Source of the DNA: a candidate division WOR-3 bacterium
GTDB taxonomy: Bacteria; Hydrothermota; Tepidihabitantia; SM23-42
DNA length: 64,000 nucleotides
Assembly: GCA_029858255.1 (NCBI GenBank)
Contig: JAOUFJ010000001.1
Coordinates: 124,001 to 188,000 of the forward strand
Direction: 5' to 3'
The notes under the pieces are model-generated. The model was not told the origin of the DNA. It searched no databases and worked only from the letters and a program-made list of their open reading frames with translations. Position 1 is the first letter of the stretch. Each line of letters begins with the position of its first letter. Positions 1 to 10,238 of this stretch are shown here, one piece after another. Position numbers and translations under genes: made by a program.

Positions 1-1724
1 TCGAACCTTATCCTGTAATATTTTGACGGACAATTGATTGATAATTTCAGTTGTTTCGATTCACAAGAACGTATCATCTCCTTTGATCTCTTATTCACTT
101 CTTCTGCGATGTTGATGCAGCGCGGAACCGGCTTTGCTGCTTTGGAGAAGTCGAGCATCCGTGTGATTACACGGTTGAGCCGGTCACATTCTTCAATAAT
201 AATGCGTGATCCTTTGAAGTCATTGTTGCCAGATTCTATGATTTGTGCCGAGGAGCGAATGATTGTCAGAGGGTTCTTTACCTCGTGGGCGACGTATGCT
301 GCCATTTCACCCAAGGTAGCGAGTTGTTCCAGTTGCCGCATTCTCTCGAGCATTTTGAGATGCTGAAACCGCAACACGCAATTGTATGAAAGGAGTTTGA
401 TAAAACGAATGTCAGACCCCGTAAATACCTGCCCATTCGTCTTTTCACCGAGGCACATCACGCCCTCGAATCGGTTATCGAGCGCAAAAGGTGCATATAC
501 TTCATATCCGAGCGTTTTCATATCGGCAATAACTTGTGCGATCTTCCTCCTGTCAATTTGAGTTTGTTCTCCAAAACGCATGGTGTGCAGAAGTTCGTCG
601 TATACCAGTGGCTCGTCCGTGTGACGCCTGGCAATCCAGGTGGTCAGATCATTAAAGGATCGGGATTTTACCATACGATCAATGTCCGTAGCTGGCGGCC
701 AGTAATACTGATATTGCCCGGTGATTTCGTTCCTTCCTATGCAGATGCACCTGTTGACTCCCATGTTCTCCATGACTATATCGACCGAGGTCCTAAGAAG
801 GTCGTTTATGCCGCGCGCCTCGTCAAGGGCATAGCGTATCTCGTCGACTGTCTGAGACAGGTACTTGGATTTCCCGAACAGAATTTTCTCGACTGAGATC
901 ATGAGTCTCCTTGCGAACAGAAGCAGCAATAATGCGGTGATGAAGATATAGACGTAGGGCAGAGGAATCAGGGGATGCAAGATAACCGAGAGGAGATAAG
1001 AACCGGCAAAAAGCAGCGCCGTCACGAGAGCGAAGCTGAGCGTTCGCCTTGTCGTCACCTGTATGTCGAAGAGCCGATGGCGAAACAAGCAAGTTGCCAC
1101 AAGCAGTGAATATGCAGCGTTTGCGATATTACCCAATCCACCTACATTGACCCCTGAGGCGGTCATGATATCTTCAGCGATAGCGCCGGTAACACCGATC
1201 GAGCCGGCAGTGAGTAGAATAGCCAGTCGCGTACGTTCTAGGGGTCGCTGCGAGCGGAGGTATGCTCTTCCTATCAGTAAAAATGACGCAACAAATAACG
1301 GTAAAGTGAACATCCATAATATGTAGTCATACGCCGTTGCCGATAATATCTCCAGCGCATAGATGATCGATAAACAAAATGCAGTAAGGTAGGTGATTCT
1401 CACGGCGTTGAAGATGTACTTTGATTCAAGTCCAATAAAAGCGGCAGTGAATTGGAGTGTGGCTACTGGTAATACATAAAGACAAGCCGTCGCCGACATA
1501 TAGAAGATATGCATGATAAGAATCGCGTAGATCGGATTCGCATCGCTGACCTGGAAATTTCGCGATACGATGACTCTTATATTCCATACGAAAAGACAAA
1601 AACATATCAGTAAGAAGGATCGATACAATATGTGACGGCGATTATGCAGTGAAACGAAGATGATGAGTATCAGATTTATTACAGCGCTTAAGATAGCAGC
1701 CAGTACTTTTACGTCAAGTTCCAT
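1..1724 (-). CDS. Sensor histidine kinase, C-terminal part outside the window
   Basis: Reading the minus strand from an ATG at 1724 gives an open frame of about 574 codons that runs off base 1, so the ATPase domain is not visible. The first ~260 residues hold seven or eight hydrophobic segments (start MELDVKVLAAILSAVINL). A GAF-like cytosolic stretch follows (~325-455, with GVNRCICIGRN and APFALDNRFEGVMCLGEK). Then comes a HisKA helix with the H-box HEVKNPLTII; the phospho-acceptor His is near residue 480 (codon 287-285). The family autophosphorylates this His and passes phosphate to a response regulator; none is visible here. A promoter and a GGAG lie just upstream of the start. The multi-pass N-terminus suggests the signal is sensed in or at the membrane. 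The ligand is unknown. Confidence 0.88.
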   Translation of the reverse strand, partial: MELDVKVLAAILSAVINLILIIFVSLHNRRHILYRSFLLICFCLFVWNIRVIVSRNFQVSDANPIYAILIMHIFYMSATACLYVLPVATLQFTAAFIGLESKYIFNAVRITYLTAFCLSIIYALEILSATAYDYILWMFTLPLFVASFLLIGRAYLRSQRPLERTRLAILLTAGSIGVTGAIAEDIMTASGVNVGGLGNIANAAYSLLVATCLFRHRLFDIQVTTRRTLSFALVTALLFAGSYLLSVILHPLIPLPYVYIFITALLLLLFARRLMISVEKILFGKSKYLSQTVDEIRYALDEARGINDLLRTSVDIVMENMGVNRCICIGRNEITGQYQYYWPPATDIDRMVKSRSFNDLTTWIARRHTDEPLVYDELLHTMRFGEQTQIDRRKIAQVIADMKTLGYEVYAPFALDNRFEGVMCLGEKTNGQVFTGSDIRFIKLLSYNCVLRFQHLKMLERMRQLEQLATLGEMAAYVAHEVKNPLTIIRSSAQIIESGNNDFKGSRIIIEECDRLNRVITRMLDFSKAAKPVPRCINIAEEVNKRSKEMIRSCESKQLKLSINCPSKYYRIRF

Positions 1725-1745
1725 TTACTCTACTCCGTTTTTACT

Positions 1746-1773
1746 AGTCTATCCGGTTGATCTTTTTTGTCAA
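1746..1773 (-). promoter_or_regulatory. Sigma-70-type promoter for the histidine kinase
   Basis: On the minus strand TTGACA (1773-1768), a 16-nt spacer and TAGACT (1751-1746) precede the kinase ATG at 1724 by about 20 nt. This leaves a short leader that contains GGAG. Confidence 0.6.
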
Positions 1774-1804
1774 GAGGACCAGATTACTGGTGCTGGAACG
1801 TTTC

Positions 1805-2752
1805 TCATTTCTTTTGAAACGGATATTTTTGCAGTAGTATTCCACTTACAATGAATGCAAGCCCGATTACTGTGGATGCAAGAATTCTTTCTCCGACGAA
1901 GAGATTTATGAATACGAGGGCGAAAAAAGGCGTTAGGTATATGAGATTGCTGACCTGGGCAGTCGTTCTCGAAAGACGGAGGGCCTTCAACCATAAGACG
2001 AAAGTGATTCCCATCTCAAAGATTCCGACATATGCAGCACCGAGAAATCCCGGCAAGTTCGGAATCGTGAATCTACCAGTTAACATCATGTAGATAACTA
2101 TGAAGACAAAACCGAAGACGAAATTTAAGAAAAGCTTTGCAACCTCATCACGTCGGTCTTTGATATTGAATATCCAGAAAAGAGCCCAGATGACCGCGCT
2201 GCCGAGCGCCAGGAGAACACCGGTTGGATTGAAAAAACGGAGTCCGGCAAAGTCACCGCGAGTTGCTATGATCACGACGCCGAGATAGCTTATGATGACG
2301 GCGAGTACGCTCTTTAGTCCTATGCTCTGGCGGAGAAGAGGAATAGACAATAGTACAAGTTGAATGGCCCACGTGTAATTAAGCGCCATGGCTTGCTGTG
2401 CGGGAAGCAATGAGTATGCCCTGAGCAGAACAACGTAATAGAGGAATGGATTTAAGAAACCAAGGAGCAATGAGTAAACACAATCTCTGAATGTGCAACC
2501 ACGCAGCAGCCCGATCTTATTTTGTATTAGCAGTATAGTAAACAAAGTGAACGTTGAAACAGCGGTCGCATAAAAGAGCAACTGCGCGTAGTCCAGATAT
2601 CTCAAAGAAAACTTGAATGCAGAGGCGATGGTCGACCACATCAATACCACGAATACGGCATAAGTGTAAGCCTTTTGTTGGTCCTGCATAAGTGACAATA
2701 ATCTGAAACAGAACGGTGTCAATATGAAAGCCAGGTAACGTTTAGTGTCCAT
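1805..2752 (-). CDS. EamA/DMT-family membrane transporter
   Basis: A 315-residue, very hydrophobic protein with about ten membrane segments arranged as two EamA-like halves. The first half runs from VFVVLMWSTIASAFKFSL and the second from GVLLALGSAVIWALFWIF. The paired W-S/A-hydrophobic pattern at the start of each half is typical of the drug/metabolite transporter superfamily, whose members export or import small metabolites. The substrate cannot be read from sequence. The start is uncertain: ATG 2752 and an internal ATG at 2689 (MQDQQKAYTYAVF) both lack a clear ribosome binding site. The internal start gives a more usual DMT N-terminus. It ends in a lysine-rich cytosolic tail (YPFQKK). It is on the same strand as the kinase and 80 nt upstream of it, but the kinase has its own promoter. 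Confidence 0.85.
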   Translation of the reverse strand: MDTKRYLAFILTPFCFRLLSLMQDQQKAYTYAVFVVLMWSTIASAFKFSLRYLDYAQLLFYATAVSTFTLFTILLIQNKIGLLRGCTFRDCVYSLLLGFLNPFLYYVVLLRAYSLLPAQQAMALNYTWAIQLVLLSIPLLRQSIGLKSVLAVIISYLGVVIIATRGDFAGLRFFNPTGVLLALGSAVIWALFWIFNIKDRRDEVAKLFLNFVFGFVFIVIYMMLTGRFTIPNLPGFLGAAYVGIFEMGITFVLWLKALRLSRTTAQVSNLIYLTPFFALVFINLFVGERILASTVIGLAFIVSGILLQKYPFQKK

Positions 2753-3059
2753 CGGTTACGATGCCCGTAGGCTGAAAGCAAGCACGAAATTCCAAATACT
2801 AAATGCTAAACAAATTCGAATATCAAGATTCAAATTGCCAAAACAGACGAAAACGGTATTAACGAAACTGGCGCAATTAACGATAAAAACGTTTCATGTT
2901 AAATTCGCTTTTCGAAATTCGAAATTCAAAATGTTGCTCAAACGGTAATAACGGGAATAGCGAAATTAGCGATATTGGCGAGAATAACGAGCTTGGCAAA
3001 TCTTATGCTTTCCGCAATTCGAAATACGAAATTCGAAATGTCGTTTGAAGGTTGTAGTA
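2753..3059. repeat. Gene-free AT-rich spacer with dispersed repeat motifs
   Basis: No supportable gene. The spacer holds low-complexity runs built from AAATTCGAAAT-like words (for example 3012-3041). It also holds a 16-base word, GGTTACGATGCCCGTA (2754-2769), that recurs exactly at 12604-12619. A block around 2782-2862 (GCACGAAAT..CTAAATGCTAAACAAATTC) resembles 10010-10066. These look like dispersed intergenic repeats, not coding DNA. Confidence 0.6.
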
Positions 3060-3087
3060 TTGACATCACATACATTCCTCCTATAAT
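3060..3087 (+). promoter_or_regulatory. Promoter for the GlgC-like pair, probably leaderless
   Basis: TTGACA (3060-3065), 16-nt spacer, TATAAT (3082-3087): a full consensus match. The ATG of the downstream gene begins at 3093, six bases after the -10 box and at the expected transcription start. No Shine-Dalgarno sequence lies in between, so the transcript is probably leaderless. Confidence 0.75.
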
Positions 3088-3092
3088 GGAAC

Positions 3093-4331
3093 ATGAGTAG
3101 TGTTTTAGCTATGGTGCTCGCCGGTGGGAGAGTTGATGAGCTACTCTGTCTCACCGAGCATAGGCCGAAGTCTGCATTGCCCGTCTTTGCCACTTACCGG
3201 ATCATCGATTTCGTCCTCAGCAATTTGATGCACAGCGGTATAAATAATGTTGGCGTCCTCTCGCAGTATAGACCTTACGCTCTGGTAAGGCATATCGGCA
3301 CAGGTGAACACTGGGATTTTGTGGGCCGTTCCCGTAACATACGGATGCTTCCTCCGTATCGTGGCTTCAAGGCATCTGACTGGTACAAAGGAACCGCAGA
3401 TGCGGTATACCAGAATATTTCGTATATCGAGGGCTTCAAACCGCAGTACGTTTTGATCGCATCTGCAGACCACATCTACCGCATGGATTACCGCCCTTTC
3501 ATTAAATTCCACATTGAAAACAACGCGGATGCGACTATATCATTCACGCGGAGGAAGAGCCGATCCTCGCGATTCGGCTACGGCGTTATCGGTCGGGGCG
3601 GTAGACTCCGGAATTACCAGGAGAAACCAAGTAAACCACCATCGGACTGGGTATCTATGACCCTCTATCTTTTCAATTGTGATTTTCTGATCGATGTTCT
3701 CAATAGGAACGCAAAGGAAGAATCCCACGAGTTCGGGCGAGATATCATTCCTAATATTATATCCACTGCCCGGGTGTTCGGGTACAAACACGAAGGCTAT
3801 TGGGCATATGCTCGGACCGTGGATTCTTACTACAATACTAACATGGATATGATAAACAGCGGGACCACCCTGAAGGACTGGCAGATCAGGACCAATCTTC
3901 TGGAAAGATCTGCCCGCGCCGACCGGTTACCAGCATATATTAACGGAGATGTGGTTAACTCGGTCGTAAGCGAAGGATGCATTGTTGAAGGTAAGGTTAG
4001 AAATTCCATCCTATCGCCAGGGGTCATCGTGCAAGATAATGCCGAGGTCGTAGACTCAATTATTTTTCATGATACGGTCATTGGCAAGAATACGATGATG
4101 CAAAAAGTAATTTGTGATAAAGATTCCCGGATCGGCGAAGGCTGTTCGATCGGCGGTTTTGGTAAGCAAACAGTGTCCCGTGAATTTGGTGATCTTTTGC
4201 ACTCCGGGATTATCTTGTTCGGGAGGAATACAGTGGTCCCGGACAAAACGAGAATAGGTGCAAATACTACAGTTTACTCGTCGGCGAGAATTAGTGCCAG
4301 ATGCGTGGACCCGGGGAGTACGTTGCGATGA
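3093..4331 (+). CDS. GlgC/GlgD-like glucose-1-phosphate adenylyltransferase paralogue
   Basis: A 412-residue ADP-glucose pyrophosphorylase family protein: an N-terminal nucleotidyltransferase domain (~1-260) and a C-terminal left-handed beta-helix of hexapeptide repeats (~290-400). Recognisable motifs are TYRIIDFVLSNL, SDWYKGTADAVYQN, SADHIYRMDY (metal/catalytic Asp near 126) and YQEKP (sugar-phosphate Lys region). The usual nucleotide loop G-x-G-x-R-L is altered: here it reads LAGGRVDELLCLTEHRPKSA, without the Arg-Leu pair that the next gene keeps. In tandem GlgC/GlgD systems one subunit is often weakly catalytic or regulatory, so this may be the GlgD-like partner; that is inference. The stop overlaps the next start by four bases (ATGA), implying coupled translation. 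Confidence 0.85.
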   Translation: MSSVLAMVLAGGRVDELLCLTEHRPKSALPVFATYRIIDFVLSNLMHSGINNVGVLSQYRPYALVRHIGTGEHWDFVGRSRNIRMLPPYRGFKASDWYKGTADAVYQNISYIEGFKPQYVLIASADHIYRMDYRPFIKFHIENNADATISFTRRKSRSSRFGYGVIGRGGRLRNYQEKPSKPPSDWVSMTLYLFNCDFLIDVLNRNAKEESHEFGRDIIPNIISTARVFGYKHEGYWAYARTVDSYYNTNMDMINSGTTLKDWQIRTNLLERSARADRLPAYINGDVVNSVVSEGCIVEGKVRNSILSPGVIVQDNAEVVDSIIFHDTVIGKNTMMQKVICDKDSRIGEGCSIGGFGKQTVSREFGDLLHSGIILFGRNTVVPDKTRIGANTTVYSSARISARCVDPGSTLR

Positions 4332-5587
4332 AGAAGGGTCTGATTGCGATGCTCCTTGCCGGGGGTATGGGTTCCCGGTTGAATATTCTAGTGAGCAAGC
4401 GGGCCAAACCCGCGCTACCCTTTGGTGCCATCTACAGGATCATAGATTTCACGCTGAGTAACATTGCTAACTCGCACATTGACGTTGTGGGAGTACTCAC
4501 TCAATACAAACCTCTGTCACTCATGGAACATCTTGACGGAGGAACGCCGTGGGACCTGTTCGGCCGCACCAGGCTTGTCGAAATACTCCCGCCTAAAACA
4601 GGAGAGGCGAGCTCTGACTGGTACAAAGGCACGTCTGACGCAATATATCAGAACATCGGATTCATCAGCGACTTCGCGCCGGAAATGGTTCTTGTGGTGT
4701 CTGGTGATCACATATACTCAATGGATTACAATGATCTGATTGCTTTTCATCGGGACCAAAAGGCCCTTGCGACTGTGTGTCTTGTACGCGTACCGTCAAG
4801 GGATGTTCAGCATTTCGGTATTGCCGAAACCGATGACATGGGAAGAATCGTTTCCTGGGTCGAAAAACCAAGAAGTTCAAAATCCAATCTCGCCTCCATG
4901 GGCGTATACTTGTTCAATCGCGATGTATTGGTGAAGACGCTGAGCGGCGCCGCGCGGCGCCGTGGAACTGATTTTGCCAGGGACATTATTCCGGCGATGA
5001 TGAAACAAAAACGTGTTTTCGGTTATATCTTCAACGGTTACTGGCGCGATGTCGGAACGATCCATTCATACTGGCAGGCAAACATGGATATGCTACAAAG
5101 TAGTTCTGGCCTCGACGTTAAGGAATGGGGCATAAAGACTAGCCTTGCGGCAAAGGGAGAGATTGGTGACCGCCCGTCGACATATATTGGGCGGACATCG
5201 CTGGTGAAGAATTCGCTCATCGCGCGGGGTTGTGTAATCGAAGGCGAAGTGAGGAACTCTGTAATTTCACCGGGGGTGATGGTGGGTAAGGGCGCCAAAA
5301 TCATCGATTCGATAATTTTTCATGACACCGTAATCGGCGCTCGTTCCCTTGTGCAGCGTAGCATAATTGACAAGCAGGTGAGTGTAGGCAGTTCTGTTTG
5401 TATAGGTAGTGGCGAAGCGATTCCTAATAAGAAATTCTTAAAACATCTTTCAACCGGTATCTCGATCGTCGGTAAAGGAGCACATATTGCATCGGACATT
5501 AGTATAGGCACGAATTGTATAATAATGCCCGACAGACAGTTGAATACAGCACGCCACAAAGAGGTGAGTTCGGGTAGTACCGTTTAG
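4328..5587 (+). CDS. glgC: Glucose-1-phosphate adenylyltransferase
   Basis: A 419-residue enzyme that makes ADP-glucose from ATP and glucose-1-phosphate, the committed step of bacterial glycogen synthesis. It keeps the full loop LLAGGMGSRLNILVSKRAKP, then YRIIDFTLSNI, SDWYKGTSDAIYQN, SGDHIYSMDY (catalytic Asp) and SWVEKP. The C-terminal hexapeptide beta-helix has many I-G-x-x-x-x repeats. The ATG at 4328 overlaps the upstream stop, so I prefer it to an in-frame start nine codons earlier. The length matches the family (~400-430). The two adjacent paralogues probably form a hetero-oligomer. No glycogen synthase or branching enzyme is in the window. Confidence 0.9.
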   Translation: MKKGLIAMLLAGGMGSRLNILVSKRAKPALPFGAIYRIIDFTLSNIANSHIDVVGVLTQYKPLSLMEHLDGGTPWDLFGRTRLVEILPPKTGEASSDWYKGTSDAIYQNIGFISDFAPEMVLVVSGDHIYSMDYNDLIAFHRDQKALATVCLVRVPSRDVQHFGIAETDDMGRIVSWVEKPRSSKSNLASMGVYLFNRDVLVKTLSGAARRRGTDFARDIIPAMMKQKRVFGYIFNGYWRDVGTIHSYWQANMDMLQSSSGLDVKEWGIKTSLAAKGEIGDRPSTYIGRTSLVKNSLIARGCVIEGEVRNSVISPGVMVGKGAKIIDSIIFHDTVIGARSLVQRSIIDKQVSVGSSVCIGSGEAIPNKKFLKHLSTGISIVGKGAHIASDISIGTNCIIMPDRQLNTARHKEVSSGSTV

Positions 5588-5602
5588 TCGTTTGCTTCCC
5601 CC

Positions 5603-5630
5603 TTGACAACGTATTCATTTTGGTTATAAT
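5603..5630 (+). promoter_or_regulatory. rRNA promoter
   Basis: TTGACA (5603-5608), 16-nt spacer, TATAAT (5625-5630). Both boxes are perfect consensus, as expected for an rRNA promoter. The predicted start near 5637 is about 80 nt before the mature 16S 5' end. Confidence 0.8.
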
Positions 5631-5669
5631 AAAATGCTTAAGACAAGCAAAATGATCTTTGAAAAATTA

Positions 5670-5700
5670 CCCCGTAAGTATTTTCCAGGACATTGAGTCT
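5670..5700 (+). other. 5' half of the 16S precursor processing stem
   Basis: The stretch starting CCCCGTAAG and running through TTTTCCAGGACATTGAG is complementary, with few mismatches, to 7299-7330 beyond the 3' end of the 16S gene. The two halves would close a long stem around the whole 16S transcript, the usual substrate for RNase III cleavage (an RNase III gene lies at 49539-50225). Confidence 0.8.
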
Positions 5701-5717
5701 TATATTCAAATTCCTTC

Positions 5718-7286
<1,569 letters not shown>

Positions 7287-7298
7287 CAAAGAGCAAAT

Positions 7299-7337
7299 CA
7301 GGCTCAATGTCCTGGAAAGTCCTTACGGGGTTTTTTT
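7299..7337 (+). terminator. 3' half of the 16S processing stem followed by a T-tract
   Basis: The segment CAGGCTCAATGTCCTGGAAAG...CCTTACGGGG pairs with 5670-5700 and is followed at once by seven T's. It can act both as the 3' processing arm and as the end of a transcript limited to 16S. Confidence 0.65.
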
Positions 7338-7377
7338 ATTTAAGATCATTTGTTGAGTGGGCGAGAGGATTGTGCTA

Positions 7378-7405
7378 TTGACAATGATTCAATATTTAAT
7401 ATAAT
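7378..7405 (+). promoter_or_regulatory. rpsP operon promoter, probably leaderless
   Basis: TTGACA (7378-7383), 16-nt spacer, TATAAT (7400-7405). The rpsP ATG is at 7414, nine bases after the -10 box. No Shine-Dalgarno motif precedes it, so the mRNA should start at or within a base or two of the start codon. Confidence 0.75.
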
Positions 7406-7413
7406 GATAAGCT

Positions 7414-7653
7414 ATGGTTAAAATCAGACTAACAAGAATAGGCAGAAACAAAATACCCATTTATAGAGTTGTGGTAACTGACTCGAAAAAGGCAAGAGGT
7501 GGTGAGTACATAGAAAAGCTAGGCCATTACGATCCCCGCAAGAAAAAAATTGAACTCGACCGGGATCGCATCGAGTATTGGATCTCAAAAGGAGCTCAAC
7601 CGACCAATACTGTGGCTAAGTTGATTGCAAAAGCAAAAGGAGGTTCATCATGA
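7414..7653 (+). CDS. rpsP: 30S ribosomal protein S16
   Basis: A 79-residue S16 protein with the family start (MVKIRLTRIGRNKIPIYRVV) and the LGHYDPRKK segment. It binds 16S rRNA during 30S assembly and is of normal length. It heads the rpsP-khpA-trmD-rplS-rnhB-yraN cluster. Its stop overlaps the khpA start (ATGA). It lacks an upstream ribosome binding site, which fits leaderless translation from the promoter at 7378-7405. Confidence 0.95.
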   Translation: MVKIRLTRIGRNKIPIYRVVVTDSKKARGGEYIEKLGHYDPRKKKIELDRDRIEYWISKGAQPTNTVAKLIAKAKGGSS

Positions 7654-7880
7654 AGGATCTCATCGAATATGTGGTCAAAGCATTAGTTGACAATCCCGAT
7701 AAAGTAATGGTGAAAGAAATTGCCGGCGAAAAAAGCATTATATATGAATTGAGAGTTGGCGAAGGTGACCTCGGTAAGGTGATCGGAAAAGAAGGCAGAA
7801 CCGCGAAAGCCATCAGGACGATAATTACTGCGGCCGCAATGAAACAGGGAAAGCGCACGGTACTAGAGATAATCGAATAA
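7650..7880 (+). CDS. khpA: KH-domain RNA-binding protein KhpA
   Basis: A 76-residue single KH domain (YlqC/UPF0109 family). The GxxG loop is seen in LGKVIGKEGRTAKAIRTII, the RNA-contacting signature of type II KH domains. KhpA usually works with KhpB/Jag as a global small-RNA and mRNA binder and in cell-size control; no khpB is in the window. It is translationally coupled to rpsP, with GGAGG a few bases upstream of its ATG inside the rpsP end. Confidence 0.92.
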   Translation: MKDLIEYVVKALVDNPDKVMVKEIAGEKSIIYELRVGEGDLGKVIGKEGRTAKAIRTIITAAAMKQGKRTVLEIIE

Positions 7881-7960
7881 TGAATTCAGGACTCTCTTGC
7901 CTTTTTCTTCATCTATTTATTGCACTGGAAGTTTAGAAGTAAATAACAGTACATACCCCC

Positions 7961-8677
7961 ATGAAGTTTGATATCGTTTCCATCTTTCCAGAATTTTTTG
8001 AAGGCCCATTATCTAGCGGTATGATGCGTGTTGCCAGAGAAAAGGGTATCATCAGCGTCAATACTGTGAACCCGCGTAACATGACTGCGGATGGTGTAGT
8101 CGATGATTATCAATTTGGCGGTGGTGCGGGCATGGTGTTCAAGCCAGAACCCTTGATCAGGACTATTGAGTCGATAATGACGAAAGAGTCTAAAATGATC
8201 AATCTCACTCCGAAGGGAAGTAGACTTACACAGAAAATGGTCAGTGAACTCGCCGGTTTTGAACACTTGATCCTCATCTGCGGTCGATATAAGGGCGTCG
8301 ACGAACGCATCAACGATATCTTTGAGCCAATACAGATTTCAATTGGCGACTATATTCTCTCCGGTGGTGAGATCGCAGCACTCGCAATTGTCGAATCTGT
8401 GACCAGGTTGCTCCCCGGTGTTCTGGGCAATCAGGATTCGGCAGATTCTGATTCTTTTCACGATGATCTATTGGAGGCGCCAATATATACAAGGCCGCAT
8501 GTTTTTAGGAAATGCAAGGTTCCGGAAGTGCTGAGGGGTGGTAACCACAAGCAAATTGCCGAGTGGCGTAGAAAAAAATCACTGGAGTCGACCCTTGAAC
8601 GCAGGCCTGAGTTGCTTGCAAATTCCGTTTTTTCGAAAAAGGATTTTCAGATTCTGTTGGAGGTACTGTATGGATAA
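7961..8677 (+). CDS. trmD: tRNA (guanine-37-N1)-methyltransferase
   Basis: A 238-residue TrmD of the SPOUT class, which methylates G37 of tRNAs with S-adenosylmethionine to prevent frameshifting. It shows [43 protein letters not shown] and the knotted SAM site [12 protein letters not shown], followed by [19 protein letters not shown]. The length is normal. The 80-nt gap before it contains no rimM, the usual neighbour. The last eight bases overlap rplS. Confidence 0.95.
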   Translation: MKFDIVSIFPEFFEGPLSSGMMRVAREKGIISVNTVNPRNMTADGVVDDYQFGGGAGMVFKPEPLIRTIESIMTKESKMINLTPKGSRLTQKMVSELAGFEHLILICGRYKGVDERINDIFEPIQISIGDYILSGGEIAALAIVESVTRLLPGVLGNQDSADSDSFHDDLLEAPIYTRPHVFRKCKVPEVLRGGNHKQIAEWRRKKSLESTLERRPELLANSVFSKKDFQILLEVLYG

Positions 8678-9086
8678 ATTGCCTGATATTAAGCCGGGTG
8701 ATCTTGTTAAGGTTTATACGAAAATCATTGAAGGAGATAAAGAACGTCTGGCGCCATTTCAGGGTGTCGTCATTAAAATTAAGGGTAGTGATATCGCCAA
8801 GACCTTCACGGTTCGGAAGGTTTCTGCCGGTGTTGGGATAGAAAGAATCTTCCCGGTTCACTCGCCGATGATTGCCCGAGTTGAAATAAAGAAAAAGGGT
8901 AAGGTGCGAAGGGCCAAACTGACGTATCTACGGCAGCGTAAGGGGAAGAGGATGAAGATAAAAGAGGCGGCAGTTCAGATTGAAGCAAAGCCTGAAGAGG
9001 TGATTGAGGAAACATCACGTCCTTCCGAAGCTGAGGAAGCAGCCGGTGAAAGCGCTACCGGACCTGAAACTGTGGAAAAAGTATAG
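8670..9086 (+). CDS. rplS: 50S ribosomal protein L19
   Basis: A 138-residue L19. The core (~1-105) has [20 protein letters not shown] and [16 protein letters not shown]19 sits at the 30S/50S interface. The ATG at 8670 lies within the trmD end and has GGAGG 5-10 bases upstream, which decides the start. After the core comes a ~30-residue acidic, Glu/Ala-rich tail (from about [12 protein letters not shown]), longer than most L19 proteins. The DNA of this tail also carries the start of rnhB in another frame. Confidence 0.95.
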   Translation: MDKLPDIKPGDLVKVYTKIIEGDKERLAPFQGVVIKIKGSDIAKTFTVRKVSAGVGIERIFPVHSPMIARVEIKKKGKVRRAKLTYLRQRKGKRMKIKEAAVQIEAKPEEVIEETSRPSEAEEAAGESATGPETVEKV

Positions 9087-9630
9087 CCTTGTTGCCGGCG
9101 TAGATGAATCAGGGAGGGGTCCTCTCGCCGGTCCTGTAGTCGCAGCGGCCGTGATCTTGCCCAGAGATTACGTCCATCCTGAGATCGATGATTCAAAAAA
9201 ACTAACGCCGTCCAAACGCAGGGAACTTTACTCGACGATCACTGAGAGGGCGATCGCTTATTCATTTGGCATCGTCGATGCTGCTACGATCGACACCATC
9301 AATATCCTCGAAGCCACCAAAAAAGCCATGCGCAACGCGCTTGCTCAGTTGAATCCAATGCCGCAGTACGTTTTGATCGATGGTCTGGGTATCGGTGAAC
9401 TCAACTTCAAGTATGATGCAATAATAAAAGGCGATTCGCTGAGCGTTTCCATCGCCGCCGCGTCGATTCTGGCAAAAGTATATCGTGATGGGATAATGTG
9501 TGAATATCACGAATCATACCCGCAGTATCATTTTAACAAGCACAAAGGATACCCCACAAAACTGCATCGTGACTGCATTCAGAAGTATGGTTCATGTCCG
9601 ATTCATCGTAAATCTTTTCAATTGCTATGA
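9046..9630 (+). CDS. rnhB: Ribonuclease HII
   Basis: RNase HII removes ribonucleotides and RNA primers from RNA-DNA hybrids. The sequence has [16 protein letters not shown] (first catalytic Asp-Glu pair), [11 protein letters not shown], the catalytic Asp in [28 protein letters not shown] (third Asp region) and the C-terminal [12 protein letters not shown] choose the GTG at 9046 because GAGGAAG lies about 8 bases upstream and it gives a 194-residue protein of normal size. It overlaps rplS by 41 bases. A TTG at 9004 would add 14 residues. The stop overlaps the next ATG. Confidence 0.92.
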   Translation: MKALPDLKLWKKYSLVAGVDESGRGPLAGPVVAAAVILPRDYVHPEIDDSKKLTPSKRRELYSTITERAIAYSFGIVDAATIDTINILEATKKAMRNALAQLNPMPQYVLIDGLGIGELNFKYDAIIKGDSLSVSIAAASILAKVYRDGIMCEYHESYPQYHFNKHKGYPTKLHRDCIQKYGSCPIHRKSFQLL

Positions 9631-9986
9631 AACATAATACGACTGCACTCGGGATATTGGGAGAGAAACTTGCGCGTGAGCACTTAAGGAAGAAGCGCTA
9701 CAACATTGTTGATCACAATTTCCGCTGTCCTCAGGGCGAGATCGATTTGATCGTACGTAAAAACAAAGCATTTCGTTTCATCGAAGTCAAGTTCAGGCGT
9801 ACCATGGATTACGGGCTGCCGGAAGAATCAGTGGTAAGACGGCAGCAGCAGAGGATTAGAAAGGCGGCTATTGTCTGGCTTCGCAGACGCCATCTTCCGA
9901 TGAATAGCGAAATGCACTTTGACGTCCTTGCAATAAGCGAGCTGAGAGGCGAGCAAAAATATGAGTATATAGAAGATGCATTCTGA
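9627..9986 (+). CDS. yraN: YraN/UPF0102 nuclease-fold protein
   Basis: A 119-residue UPF0102 protein with the family pattern: LGILGEKLAREHLRKKRYNI, then FRCPQGEIDLIVRKN and FIEVKFRR. The E-I-D-L...F-I-E-V-K residues form an endonuclease-like metal site (restriction-endonuclease/Holliday-resolvase fold). Its biological role is not settled. Coupling to rnhB (ATGA overlap) is common across bacteria and fits a nucleic-acid housekeeping role. It ends the ribosomal cluster. Confidence 0.9.
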   Translation: MKHNTTALGILGEKLAREHLRKKRYNIVDHNFRCPQGEIDLIVRKNKAFRFIEVKFRRTMDYGLPEESVVRRQQQRIRKAAIVWLRRRHLPMNSEMHFDVLAISELRGEQKYEYIEDAF

Positions 9987-10235
9987 CTAAATCACAAATA
10001 AACTCTAAGCACGAAATACTAAATCCTAAACAAATTCAAATTTCCAAAATTCAAAACAGACAACCGTGAGCATAGTTATATGTTATTTGTTGTGGCTGCC
10101 AGTATTGTCGCAAGGTTTGGTCGTTGGTTACAGACCGTTCAAGCTACAACCAAGTACCATACGGGCTGCCATACCCAATAACCATGAACAAGGTTGTGGA
10201 TTTGATAATTGATACGTTTTCGAAGGATGGTTTCG
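9987..10235. repeat. Gene-free spacer of dispersed repeats left of the acyl-CoA dehydrogenase pair
   Basis: No gene seen. Three repeat blocks can be matched elsewhere: 10010-10066 (like 2782-2862); 10112-10195, CGCAAGGTTTGGT...TTACAGACCGTTCAA (like 13012-13094); and 10211-10235, GATACGTTTTCGAAGGA plus GGTTTCG (like 12930-12954). The last block reaches almost to the 3' end of the gene at 10239. Confidence 0.6.
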
Positions 10236-10238
10236 GCT

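Noticed and set aside
34-1326. Plus-strand ORFs of 87-120 codons at the left edge
   Set aside because: The minus strand carries one uninterrupted frame with H-box, GAF-like and membrane features; the plus-strand frames are its shadows.
3012-3041. Short tandem-like AAATTCGAAAT words as a CRISPR array
   Set aside because: Units are degenerate, unspaced and too short; no spacers or cas genes are present.
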